From CAYVBE01 sp964448935 (GTDB taxonomy: Bacteria > Planctomycetota > Brocadiia > SM23-32): a stretch of 7,484 bases of DNA. The notes beneath the pieces are model-generated. The model was not told the origin of the DNA, did no database searches, and saw only the letters and a list, made by a program, of their open reading frames with translations. The position numbers and the translations under genes were made by a program. Numbering within the stretch: the first letter of the stretch is position 1; each line of letters opens with the position of its first letter. Of this stretch, positions 1 through 6,100 are shown piece after piece. The stretch spans positions 1-7,484 of the forward strand of contig CAYVBE010000194.1 in assembly GCA_964448935.1 (NCBI GenBank), given 5' to 3'.

Positions 1-515
1 AGCGCCGCGGGCACGCGCTGTTTGTTGAGGCCGCCTCCAGCCTGGTGCGCAACGGCGTCCGCGCTCAGTTCGTGGTGGCGGGGCACGGGGCGGAGCTGCC
101 GGAAGTGCGGGACCTGGTCGGCCGGCTCGGCCTGGAGCGATACGTTACAATCGCCACCGAGTTCGTGGCTTACGAGGAAGTGCTCGGCGCGATGGACGTG
201 GTGGTGCAGAGCAGTCTGGAGGACGTCAGCGGATTCAGCATCCTGGAATCCATGGGGCACGGGCGCCCCGTGGTGGCCTTCAACACCGGCACCGCCTGCG
301 AGATGATCGAGGACGGGCGCACCGGCATGCTCGTTTCCAAGGGCGATGTGCAGGGGCTGGCCCGCGCCATCGAGCGCCTGATATCCCACAAAGACATCGC
401 GCGCGAGATGGGCCAGGAGGCCCGCCGCTCCGTCAAGGAAAATTTCAATATCAAGACCATCGCCCGCAGGACCCTCCAGTTCTACGCCGGCATGCTCTCC
501 GCGCGCGCCTCTTAA
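1..515 (+). CDS. Glycosyltransferase family 4 (group 1), C-terminal part; 5' end outside window
   Basis: The reading frame is open from the window edge (codons start at base 3) to a TAA stop, giving about 170 residues that form the C-terminal nucleotide-sugar-binding Rossmann half of a GT-B glycosyltransferase. Seen in sequence: a beta-strand 'FVVAGHG', then a segment ending 'MDVVVQSSLEDVSGFSILE', then 'GRPVVAFNTG' and 'EMIEDGRTGMLV', the usual order in GT4 enzymes. These transfer a sugar from an activated donor, often in cell-envelope polysaccharide or glycolipid synthesis; the acceptor cannot be told. At the usual EX7E position the first acidic residue is Asp (D at 222-224, E at 246-248), preceded by another Glu, so the motif reads DX7E, a mild variant. 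The rluD-type gene follows after 13 bp, so the two may be cotranscribed. An internal GTG at 45 is not the real start, because similarity to the family continues upstream of it. Confidence 0.9.
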   Translation, partial: RRGHALFVEAASSLVRNGVRAQFVVAGHGAELPEVRDLVGRLGLERYVTIATEFVAYEEVLGAMDVVVQSSLEDVSGFSILESMGHGRPVVAFNTGTACEMIEDGRTGMLVSKGDVQGLARAIERLISHKDIAREMGQEARRSVKENFNIKTIARRTLQFYAGMLSARAS

Positions 516-528
516 AGCCCATCCACCC

Positions 529-1542
529 ATGGTCCGTGATCCCATCGAGCAAGCGCAGGACTCACCGGAGTGCGAGGTGCGCCGCTACGAGTTCGAGATA
601 GCGGGGCGCAACGAGGGCGGGCGGCTCGACGCCTACCTCGCCGCCCGCTTCCCGGATTACTCCCGCACGTTCATCCAGCAGCTCATCAAAGAGGGCGCCA
701 TCACGGTCAACGACCGTCCGGTAAAGCCCTCCTACACGCCGTCCCGCGGCGATCGCGTTCTGGCCCTCGTCCCCGTGCACAAGCACGAGGAGGTGCTGCC
801 GCAGGATATCCCGCTCGACATCATCCACGAGGACCGCTGGCTGGTCGCGGTCAACAAGCCGCCGAACCTGGTGGTCCACCCCTCCAAAGGGCACCAGACG
901 GGCACGCTCGTGAACGCGCTGGTGCATCACTTCAACCGGCTCAGCGAAGCATCCGGCGAACTGCGCCCCGGCATCGTGCACCGGCTGGATCGGGACACAT
1001 CGGGGGTGATCCTCATCGTCAAGGACGCGGGCATCCACCAGCAGATCGCACGCCAGTTCCAGGAGCGCACCACCGTCAAGGAATACATCTCCGTCTGCGA
1101 GGGCCGGCCCGATCTGGACGGCGACCTGATAGACGCACCCATCGGCAAGCACCCGAACCGCCGCGAGGGCATGATGATCGAGGGCAACCGAGCCAAAACT
1201 GCGCGGACCATCTACGAGGTGGTCGAGCGGGCGGGCCGTTTCAGCATCGTGCGCTGTTTCCCTAAGAGCGGCCGCACGCACCAGATACGCGTGCACCTGC
1301 GGCACACCGGCCACCCCATCGTTGCCGACCGGCTCTACGGGCACCGCAGCGCGCTCTACCTCTCCGACCTCACCGGTGGGCAGCACGCGCCGGACGAGCG
1401 GCCGCTGATAGAGCGCCAGGCCCTCCACGCGCGGCGACTCACCATCTACCACCCCGGGGTCGAGAAGCAGGTCACCTTCGAGGCCCCCATCCCGCAGGAC
1501 ATGCAGCGCCTGATCGAGGCGCTGCGGGGGCACGAGGGCTAA
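529..1542 (+). CDS. rluD: RluA/RluD-family 23S rRNA pseudouridine synthase
   Basis: This 337-residue protein isomerises uridine to pseudouridine in structured RNA, by family 23S rRNA (RluD acts on the helix 69 region in E. coli). An S4 RNA-binding domain lies at about residues 30-80 ('GRLDAYLAARFPDYSRTFIQ' followed by 'GAITVNDRPVK'). The catalytic domain starts near 95 with 'IPLDIIHED' and 'NKPPNLVVHP'. The signature HRLDRDTSG is at 151-159, with D154 the predicted catalytic aspartate, and the C-terminal motif 'SGRTHQIRVHLRHTGHPIVAD' region is at 247-267. Length and order match RluD/RluC; the 'LVVHP...GTLVNALVHH' stretch is closest to RluD, but the exact target uridines are inferred only. The ATG at 529 has no strong Shine-Dalgarno sequence and lies 13 bp after the glycosyltransferase stop, suggesting translational coupling. 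A near full-length minus-strand frame is a GC-driven shadow. Confidence 0.96.
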   Translation: MVRDPIEQAQDSPECEVRRYEFEIAGRNEGGRLDAYLAARFPDYSRTFIQQLIKEGAITVNDRPVKPSYTPSRGDRVLALVPVHKHEEVLPQDIPLDIIHEDRWLVAVNKPPNLVVHPSKGHQTGTLVNALVHHFNRLSEASGELRPGIVHRLDRDTSGVILIVKDAGIHQQIARQFQERTTVKEYISVCEGRPDLDGDLIDAPIGKHPNRREGMMIEGNRAKTARTIYEVVERAGRFSIVRCFPKSGRTHQIRVHLRHTGHPIVADRLYGHRSALYLSDLTGGQHAPDERPLIERQALHARRLTIYHPGVEKQVTFEAPIPQDMQRLIEALRGHEG

Positions 1543-1606
1543 GGGCCTCAGAAGTTGAGGGCTTCAGAACGTGGGGGACTCAGAATCTGAGGGCCTCAGA
1601 AGTCCG
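1543..1606. repeat. Four tandem copies of a degenerate 16-bp repeat between convergent genes
   Basis: Starting directly after the rluD-type stop codon, four consecutive 16-bp units begin GGGCCTCAGAA, GGGCTTCAGAA, GGGACTCAGAA and GGGCCTCAGAA, each followed by five less conserved bases. Units are at 1543-1558, 1559-1574, 1575-1590 and 1591-1606. The last covers the stop codon (1596-1598) and final codons of the DUF151 gene on the other strand. Unit junctions create small hairpins such as CTCAG-AAT-CTGAG (1579-1591) and CTGAG-GGC-CTCAG (1587-1599). There is no T-tract, so I do not call it a factor-independent terminator, although it sits where a bidirectional one would be expected. Confidence 0.85.
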
Positions 1607-2000
1607 CCGAGGCCCTCTCCAGCACCTCATCGTCCACGAAGATCGGCGCTCCTTTCTGCACCGCCAGGGCGGTGGCGTCGCTGGGACGGCTGTCTATATC
1701 GTAAGTCTCGCCGTCCCTTCTAAGAACAAGCCGTCCGTAGAAAGTGCCTTCCCGTAAAGCATTTACGACAACCCGTTCTATCTCCACACCCAGCTCGTCC
1801 AGCACGTTGCCGAACAGCTCGTGCGTGAAGGGGCGGGGCGGCGGTTCGTCGTTCAACGTGCGGTGGATGGCCCACACCTCGAAGAACCCGATCACGATCG
1901 GCAGCTTCCGCTCGCCTTCTTTCTCCTTCAGCACCACCAGGTGCCGGTCGTGCGTCTCGCTCATTATCACCTGATTCAACTCGCACTCGACCAGTGCCAT
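1596..2000 (-). CDS. DUF151 / bifunctional nuclease (BFN) domain protein
   Basis: This 134-residue, single-domain protein is of the DUF151 (BFN) family, whose best-known plant members show DNase and RNase activity; the function of the small bacterial forms is mostly unproven. Seen: the N-terminal segment 'HLVVLKEKEGERKLPIVIG' (about 18-37), where the family carries 'L.E..G.R.LPI.IG'; 'ALREGTFYGRLVL' (about 82-94); and the C-terminal signature 'DSRPSDATALAVQKGAPIFV' (about 102-121) followed by 'DDEVLE'. The length is typical of bacterial versions. The ATG at 2000 is preceded by GGGAG about 9 bases upstream (complement of 2010-2014) and by a plausible sigma70 promoter. It ends inside the 16-bp tandem repeat, converging on the pseudouridine synthase. 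Expected to be cytosolic, as no signal peptide or membrane segment is visible. Confidence 0.93.
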   Translation of the reverse strand: MALVECELNQVIMSETHDRHLVVLKEKEGERKLPIVIGFFEVWAIHRTLNDEPPPRPFTHELFGNVLDELGVEIERVVVNALREGTFYGRLVLRRDGETYDIDSRPSDATALAVQKGAPIFVDDEVLERASADF

Positions 2001-2036
2001 ATCCGCGCTCTCCCGCTTTGGTGTTACGTGTGCGGC

Positions 2037-2066
2037 ATTCTACCGGCGCTCCCGGCCTTCCGTCAA
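2037..2066 (-). promoter_or_regulatory. Predicted sigma70 promoter of the DUF151 gene
   Basis: Reading the minus strand, TTGACG (complement of 2061-2066) and TAGAAT (complement of 2037-2042) are separated by 18 bp, each matching the -35/-10 consensus at 5 of 6 positions. Transcription would start near 2030, leaving a leader of about 30 bases before the ATG at 2000. Prediction from pattern only; sigma specificity in this organism is unknown. Confidence 0.55.
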
Positions 2067-2083
2067 TGCTGGCCGAAGGTTTC

Positions 2084-2112
2084 TTGACGAAAGCGGCCAT
2101 TTGGATTACAAA
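2084..2112 (+). promoter_or_regulatory. Predicted sigma70 promoter of the EamA-type transporter
   Basis: TTGACG at 2084-2089 and TACAAA at 2107-2112 are spaced 17 bp, the optimal distance. Transcription would start near 2119, about 30 bases before the ATG at 2150. This -35 box and that of the divergent DUF151 promoter are inverted copies of each other (CGTCAA at 2061-2066, TTGACG at 2084-2089) only 17 bp apart, so the two polymerase sites could interfere or share a regulator. Confidence 0.5.
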
Positions 2113-2139
2113 CGTACCGCGTTCGAGTTCCTCGCAGCC

Positions 2140-2145
2140 GGAGGG
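2140..2145 (+). promoter_or_regulatory. Ribosome binding site deciding the transporter start
   Basis: GGAGGG lies 4 bases before the ATG at 2150 (GGAGG at a 5-base spacing). The frame is open further upstream to an ATG at 1994, but that start would run through both predicted promoters and add about 52 hydrophilic residues with no transporter character, so the start is set at 2150. Confidence 0.75.
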
Positions 2146-2149
2146 TGCC

Positions 2150-3076
2150 ATGCTTCGGTCGGACAAAACGTCTATCGTCCTCGGGGTGATGACCGCTCTC
2201 TGCTGGAGCCCGCATTTCCATCTGTTCAGTCGTCTCCGTGCCGGAACCGAGCCACCTTCCACGCTGGTGCTCAGCTTCTACTTCGTCCTCGGCGCCGCCG
2301 GGGCGCTGTTCCTGTTCATGTTCCTCACCGGGCGTCTGCCCGAACTCAACGTCTTCAAACGCCGCGAGACCCGCTTCCTGCTGCTGGCCGGGCTGGGCGG
2401 CTACGGGTTCTGGATGCTCCGCGGCGTCGCGCTCCGCTCGCTCGACCCGGCCCGCGCGCGTCTCCTGTTCTATACTGCTCCCGTGCTGATCGGCCTCCTC
2501 AGCCAGTTCCAGAAGGAGAAGATGGACGCCCGCCTGCTCCTCGGCCTGCTGCTGGGCTTCGTCGGGTGCGTCATGCTCACCACCTTCCGCGGGCTTTTCG
2601 CCGGCCCGCTGCGGCCCGTGCTGGTCGCCCTCGGCGCCGCCGCCTGCTGGGCGGTGTTCAGCCTTGCGGCCGTGCCGCCCGCACGGGAGGAAAACGCACT
2701 GCCCGTCGCCGCACTCGTGGTCGGCGTCGGCGCGCTGTGCCTGTTCATCAACTGCCTCAGCACGGGCGAGAACGTCTTCGCCATCCGTCCCCGCGCGCTG
2801 CTGGTTGCACTGGGCGGTGGCGTGGTGACCGTCGGACTCATGATGATCCTCTGGCTGAAGTGCCTCGCCGCCATGTCCGCTCCGCTCGCCGGGGGGCTCT
2901 GGTATCTGGGCCTGGTCTTCGGTGTCCTCCTCTCGCACCTGGTGCTGGGCGGCCCCGCGCCCAACCTGTGGTGGACGCTGGTCGGCACGGCTTTCGTGCT
3001 CCTCGGGCTGCACACCGCGCTCTCCGGCCGCAGGCACGAGGCGCTGACCCTCAGCGACGTCATTCGCAGCTCCTGA
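2150..3076 (+). CDS. EamA/DMT-superfamily-type membrane transporter
   Basis: This 308-residue, very hydrophobic protein has about ten membrane segments (roughly 7-26, 38-60, 75-94, 104-119, 128-147, 156-174, 184-202, 214-234, 239-264 and 272-291). The plan is two repeats of five helices, as in EamA/drug-metabolite transporters. Supporting local features are 'LLFYTAPVLIGLLS' at about 105-118, which resembles the fourth helix of EamA repeats, a short charged loop 'QKEKMDAR' before helix five, and 'GLLLGFVGCVML' at 132-143. Such carriers move amino acids, nucleotides or other metabolites, often outward, across the inner membrane; the substrate cannot be predicted here. It is transcribed divergently from DUF151. 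Its 3' end overlaps that of the M14 carboxypeptidase by 17 bp (3060-3076), tail to tail, with no space for a separate terminator. Family assignment rests on topology and weak motifs. Confidence 0.82.
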   Translation: MLRSDKTSIVLGVMTALCWSPHFHLFSRLRAGTEPPSTLVLSFYFVLGAAGALFLFMFLTGRLPELNVFKRRETRFLLLAGLGGYGFWMLRGVALRSLDPARARLLFYTAPVLIGLLSQFQKEKMDARLLLGLLLGFVGCVMLTTFRGLFAGPLRPVLVALGAAACWAVFSLAAVPPAREENALPVAALVVGVGALCLFINCLSTGENVFAIRPRALLVALGGGVVTVGLMMILWLKCLAAMSAPLAGGLWYLGLVFGVLLSHLVLGGPAPNLWWTLVGTAFVLLGLHTALSGRRHEALTLSDVIRSS

Positions 3077-4223
3077 CGAAGCCCGCCGCCGCCCGCGCCA
3101 CCCGGCGCCCGATCTCGCGATAGTCGTCCGGCTCCAGCCACTTGCCCTCGCCCAGATGCTGGTAGGGCGTCTCGATGCTGATGCCCGGCGTCTCCTTCAG
3201 GTGGTCCCACACCCAGCCGGTCAGGGTCTCGTTCGTGTCCCAGCGGGACGCGTAACGCGGCACCCGCGAGACCTCTTCCAGCTCCGGAAACTGCTCCTTC
3301 AGGAACGGTGTAAACGCCTGTCCGACCTTGCGTTGCGCCTCCGGACGATCCTCCCGCGGGTGGAAGTGGTAGAACGTCGTCTCGCCGCCGCCCGGCGCGT
3401 GCAGGTCCAGCGCAAAGCGCGGCCCCACCCGCGCCGCAAACCGGCGCATGTCCTGCTGAATGGCCTGCACCTCCGGCCGCATCGGCATGGCGGCCCAGGC
3501 ACGGTTGAAATCGCAGGGCAGGGCGTCCTTGCCATAATCGCCGGACACCGCCCCGTCCAGGTCCACAAAGGGCATCACCCACCAGTCCAGCGCCTCGCCG
3601 TCGCCGGGCGCGCCCTCCGTCTCGGCCACCTCCCGCAGCAAGCCGTCCAGCACCCAGGAACCCGGCGTCTCGCCCGCGTGCTGCCGCGCTGTCACGTACA
3701 CGCCGGGCGCGCATCTCTCGCGTTCCGGGGCGGGCCGCCGCAGCCGCAGCAGCTGCCGTCCCGCGCCGGTCAGCCCGATAGCGTCGCACTCCCACACGCT
3801 CCGCAACTCGCGGAATGTGCGGTGCAGGTCTTCCGGCCCGTAGGGATAGCAGAAGGCCACCGACAGCGTGTCCTCGGCCGGCGGCGCGTCGAACTGCAGG
3901 ATGTGCCCGCCCTCCGGCCGCTCGACCACCTCCGTGGTCGCGATCCGCTGCCAACCCCCGCCGTCGGCGCTGGCCACCGGCCGCACGTTCTCCAGGTGCT
4001 CCCGCGAGCCCAGCCCCAGGCAGCCGTCGGCGTTCTGCCACACAAACCGCATCCTGCGTCCCGCCACGCCGTCCGCCCGCAGATGGAACCACAGCGGCTG
4101 TGGGCTGGTCCGCGGCTCGCTCATGAAACCCACCGTCGCCGTCTCCTTCTCCGTCATCACCTGCAACACCTTCCCGTTCCCGCATCTGCGCGCCGGACCC
4201 ACGTCCACCGTTCGCCGACTCAT
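3060..4223 (-). CDS. M14-family zinc carboxypeptidase, cytosolic carboxypeptidase (CCP/AGBL)-like
   Basis: This 387-residue metallopeptidase is predicted to cleave C-terminal residues from peptides or protein tails. An N-terminal beta-rich domain (about 5-145) with 'GNGKVLQV', 'LWFHLRADG' and 'YPYGPEDLHRTF' resembles the M14_N domain typical of CCPs. The catalytic domain follows: zinc motif HAGE with H182 and E185 (in 'TARQHAGETPGSW'), 'DFNRAW' with N240-R241 for substrate carboxylate binding, third zinc ligand H275 (in 'LDLHAPGGG'), and predicted catalytic E351 in 'ISIETPYQ'. All key residues are present, so it should be active. There is no signal peptide, so a cytosolic location is expected. 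The ATG at 4223 is chosen because GGAGGT (complement of 4230-4235) lies 6 bases upstream; a GTG at 4262 would add 13 residues with poorer support. It converges on the transporter with a 17-bp overlap. Bacterial CCP-like substrates are mostly unknown. Confidence 0.92.
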   Translation of the reverse strand: MSRRTVDVGPARRCGNGKVLQVMTEKETATVGFMSEPRTSPQPLWFHLRADGVAGRRMRFVWQNADGCLGLGSREHLENVRPVASADGGGWQRIATTEVVERPEGGHILQFDAPPAEDTLSVAFCYPYGPEDLHRTFRELRSVWECDAIGLTGAGRQLLRLRRPAPERERCAPGVYVTARQHAGETPGSWVLDGLLREVAETEGAPGDGEALDWWVMPFVDLDGAVSGDYGKDALPCDFNRAWAAMPMRPEVQAIQQDMRRFAARVGPRFALDLHAPGGGETTFYHFHPREDRPEAQRKVGQAFTPFLKEQFPELEEVSRVPRYASRWDTNETLTGWVWDHLKETPGISIETPYQHLGEGKWLEPDDYREIGRRVARAAAGFVRSCE

Positions 4224-4274
4224 ATCCCGACCTCCATTCTCAGATTCTGCAATCAGTGCCACCCCTCACACATC

Positions 4275-4302
4275 ACTATAGCCCTCCTCGCCCGCGCGGC
4301 AA
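4275..4302 (-). promoter_or_regulatory. Predicted promoter of the M14 carboxypeptidase
   Basis: On the minus strand TTGCCG (complement of 4297-4302) and TATAGT (complement of 4275-4280) are separated by 16 bp. The -10 matches 5 of 6 consensus bases and the -35 matches 4 of 6. The start would be near 4268, giving a leader of about 45 bases that includes the ribosome binding site at 4230-4235. It fits the gene being transcribed alone and not with the minus-strand gene some 770 bp upstream. Confidence 0.4.
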
Positions 4303-4989
4303 GCGAACCGCAGGGCACGTCGCCCCCCGCGTGTGCCGTCAATATGCCTGTAAAACACTGGGGGGGATAACCTTCCGACACATTCGGTTCGTTTCGTAAG
4401 CCGCCGATTTCGTTGGATTCCTCCTTGCAGCCACGCGCCAGCTGCGAAGCCGGACATCCGCACCAGGAACCCGCCACCGCCCCGACATCCCGCCCTGAAC
4501 CTCGGCCAACCGGCCCGACTGATCCGCAACTCCGCCGGCCGGCACTCCGGCCGCCGGCCGGACATCCTGATCGAGACCACGCCAAACCCGGCCACGGTCC
4601 CGCCATTCCATTGGCCGAAACCCCGGCGGCCAATCCACCGCCGAAAAGGGGTGGGAGAGCCCCCGAGACAGCCCGGCCGACCCAGGAGCTGCACGTCTCG
4701 GAGGCCGCAAGAGCCATGCCCGTATCCTTCGCAACGCTCACTACAAGTCTCTGTCATATGATCCGTTAAGGCGATAAAGCCCTTCGCCCCAACCGTCCCG
4801 GCGCCAACCCGCCTGCCGCTGTTGCCGCGTGCCCTCCAGGTGTCGCCGCCTGTCCAACCCCCTCACGGTCGCTCCGAGACCTGTCCGCCACCATTCCCCG
4901 GCCCGGGCCGTAATCCGCAGCCGCACGGCAATGGCCCGGCCGCATCTGTCTTCCGTGTCGCGCCGTCCTCTGTGGCTCCGTGTGAGGTC
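4303..4989. other. Long intergenic spacer without a supported gene
   Basis: Several open frames cross this stretch on both strands (up to 163 codons on the minus strand, ending near 4266). They overlap one another, are rich in Pro/Arg/Gly/Cys, lack ribosome binding sites at their starts and resemble no family I know, so I treat them as chance frames in GC-rich DNA. Structure seen: CCGCCGGCCGG occurs twice (4532-4542 and 4551-4561), and CGGCCGG at 4536-4542 can pair with CCGGCCG at 4547-4553 across a 4-base loop. A C(C)GGACATCC-like motif recurs near 4451, 4481 and 4559. GGCAC/GTGCC at 4314-4337 forms a weak hairpin. The minus strand near 4950-4990 has degenerate ACACGGAG/ACAGAG words. No tRNA or small RNA is recognisable. 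Confidence 0.6.
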
Positions 4990-5625
4990 TCACTCATTGC
5001 CGGAGACCGTCACGTCCGCCGACAGCGGCGGCGGCACCGCCTCCTCCGCGCGCAGGCGCTGCACGCGTTCCAGCTCGTGCAGCAGGCGCGTGAACTGGTT
5101 CGTCAGCGTGGTATCGTAGCGCTGCACCAGGGCCACGATCTTCTCGAAATACTGCGGCCGGAACTCGCTCACCTCGTTCAGCTTCCGGCCCTTGCGCTCA
5201 TCGGGCAGGGGGTGGGTCCACGCCGCGTGATGGTACTCCGCCTCCGCCCGCGCGCAACGCTGCATGCGCAGGTAGAGCACCGCCAGCTTCTCCACCAGCG
5301 TCTCCTCCACCACGCCCTCCGGGCCCAGCGACTCACGGAACTCCTCGTGGATGGACCGCACCTTCCGGCGGTCTTCCTGTGTCAGCATGGACGCAAATAT
5401 CCCGTGCTTCCGTGCGTTCATGCTCGAGCGCCGCTTACCCTCGGGCGTCTTCGGCCCGCCGCGCCTGCCGTTCCGCCGGTTCGCCTCGACCTGCCGCCGG
5501 CTCACCTGCCGCGGCGCGCGGGAGTCTTCCCGGTCCGCCTCTTCCTCCTCGACGTCCTCCCGGTCCTTCCGATACGGCTCGATAAACAGCTTTTCCACCG
5601 ACTTCCCTGGGGGGTGGACGGGCAT
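4990..5625 (-). CDS. Uncharacterised protein with ANRRNGRRGGPKTPEGK-type motif
   Basis: The protein has 211 residues. I recognise the family by pattern, not by function: many soil and planctomycete-like genomes carry short hypothetical proteins with an N-terminal motif like 'ANR.NA..STGP.TPEGK..S..NA.KHG'. Here it reads 'QVEANRRNGRRGGPKTPEGK' (45-64) followed by 'RSSMNARKHGIFAS' (66-79). A helical, charged part follows with 'VVEETLVEKLAVLYLRMQRC' (105-124) and 'RYDTTLTNQFTRLLHELERV' (169-188), also usual in this family. The N-terminus (20-40) is very acidic. There is no signal peptide, membrane segment or catalytic motif; the basic motif could bind nucleic acid, but that is inference. The ATG at 5625 is firm because AGGAGG (complement of 5631-5636) lies 5 bases upstream. 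It stands alone between long non-coding stretches. Confidence 0.85.
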   Translation of the reverse strand: MPVHPPGKSVEKLFIEPYRKDREDVEEEEADREDSRAPRQVSRRQVEANRRNGRRGGPKTPEGKRRSSMNARKHGIFASMLTQEDRRKVRSIHEEFRESLGPEGVVEETLVEKLAVLYLRMQRCARAEAEYHHAAWTHPLPDERKGRKLNEVSEFRPQYFEKIVALVQRYDTTLTNQFTRLLHELERVQRLRAEEAVPPPLSADVTVSGNE

Positions 5626-5663
5626 AAGTCCCTCCTCGTGCTGGGGTAAAAACTCACGGCTAT

Positions 5664-5669
5664 ACTATA
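5664..5669 (-). promoter_or_regulatory. Possible -10 element upstream of the uncharacterised gene
   Basis: The minus strand reads TATAGT (complement of 5664-5669), 38 bases before the ATG at 5625, in a locally AT-rich patch. No convincing -35 box is seen at 15-19 bp upstream, so this is a weak prediction. Confidence 0.3.
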
Positions 5670-5768
5670 CACGTTATCGGAAACCCGTGTGTCCGCGTAG
5701 ACCGCACAGACCGGGAAAACCCCGAGGCGGCCAGAATCCCGTGCCGTTCATCGCCTTGAGACACCGAC

Positions 5769-5846
5769 CTCGGGCGAGGCCGCCCGAGCTACACCCGGTT
5801 CGTGCTCTCGGGCGGTTGATGTGTAGCGCAGGCGCCCCCGCCTGCG
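5769..5846. repeat. Two inverted copies of a GTGTAG-tagged hairpin unit with co-varying stems
   Basis: The first unit has the stem CTCGGGCG (5769-5776) / CGCCCGAG (5781-5788) with loop AGGC and is followed by CTACAC (5789-5794 region). The second is preceded by GTGTAG (5821-5826) and has the stem CGCAGGCG (5827-5834) / CGCCTGCG (5839-5846) with loop CCCC. Read on the opposite strand, the first is GTGTAG plus an 8-bp, 4-loop hairpin, exactly the architecture of the second, but the stem bases differ and remain perfectly paired. CTCGGGCGG at 5807-5815 is an extra half-stem able to pair with 5780-5788 instead. These look like members of a dispersed palindromic intergenic repeat family. Confidence 0.75.
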
Positions 5847-5882
5847 GCCGTCAAGCCGTCCGCCGTCACTCGGTTCACTGCC

Positions 5883-5933
5883 AACTGTCAACCGCCACCT
5901 CACAACTGTCACCTCACAACTGTCACCTGTCAA
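5883..5933. repeat. Short tandem repeat: 14-bp units on a 7-bp phase (AACTGTCA)
   Basis: CTCACAACTGTCAC is repeated exactly at 5899-5912 and 5913-5926. The core AACTGTCA occurs at 5883-5890, 5904-5911 and 5918-5925, and the word TGTCA recurs at 5887, 5908, 5922 and 5929, spacings of 21, 14 and 7 bp. The array is therefore a degenerate heptanucleotide repeat, like the short tandemly repeated heptamers known from cyanobacteria and other large bacterial genomes. Confidence 0.75.
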
Positions 5934-6100
5934 CGCCATCATCCATGGTGTGGCTTGATGGGAACCGCCGTTCAGGTACACTACGAGACTCGACATAGGT
6001 GCTCTACGCTTCTGCGAGTCCCGTTGAGCCGTATTCGCCTGAGCGTCGCTTCGCGCCCTTTAGAGCGCGCGAGGCGGCAGTCTCGTTGTCCGTTTTCCCC

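Noticed and set aside
562..1533. Long minus-strand open frame (323 codons) opposite the pseudouridine synthase
   Set aside because: It mirrors the whole plus-strand gene, has no family motifs and no ribosome binding site; the plus strand carries all RluD motifs. Shadow frame of GC-rich coding DNA.
1994..2149. Upstream ATG extension of the transporter
   Set aside because: The extension is hydrophilic, overlaps the divergent promoter region and the DUF151 start, and lacks a ribosome binding site, whereas GGAGGG precedes the ATG at 2150.
2063..4185. Minus-strand frames covering the transporter and running into the carboxypeptidase (up to 571 codons)
   Set aside because: They are in the wrong frame for the M14 motifs and read as low-complexity Gly/Arg/Ala protein.
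3156..4370. 404-codon plus-strand open frame opposite the carboxypeptidase
   Set aside because: Rich in Arg, His and Pro with no recognisable domain, while the minus strand carries the complete M14 zinc and catalytic residues.
4253..4769. Overlapping open frames of 118-163 codons on both strands in the spacer
   Set aside because: Compositionally biased, mutually overlapping, with no ribosome binding sites or motifs; one would also run over the predicted carboxypeptidase promoter.
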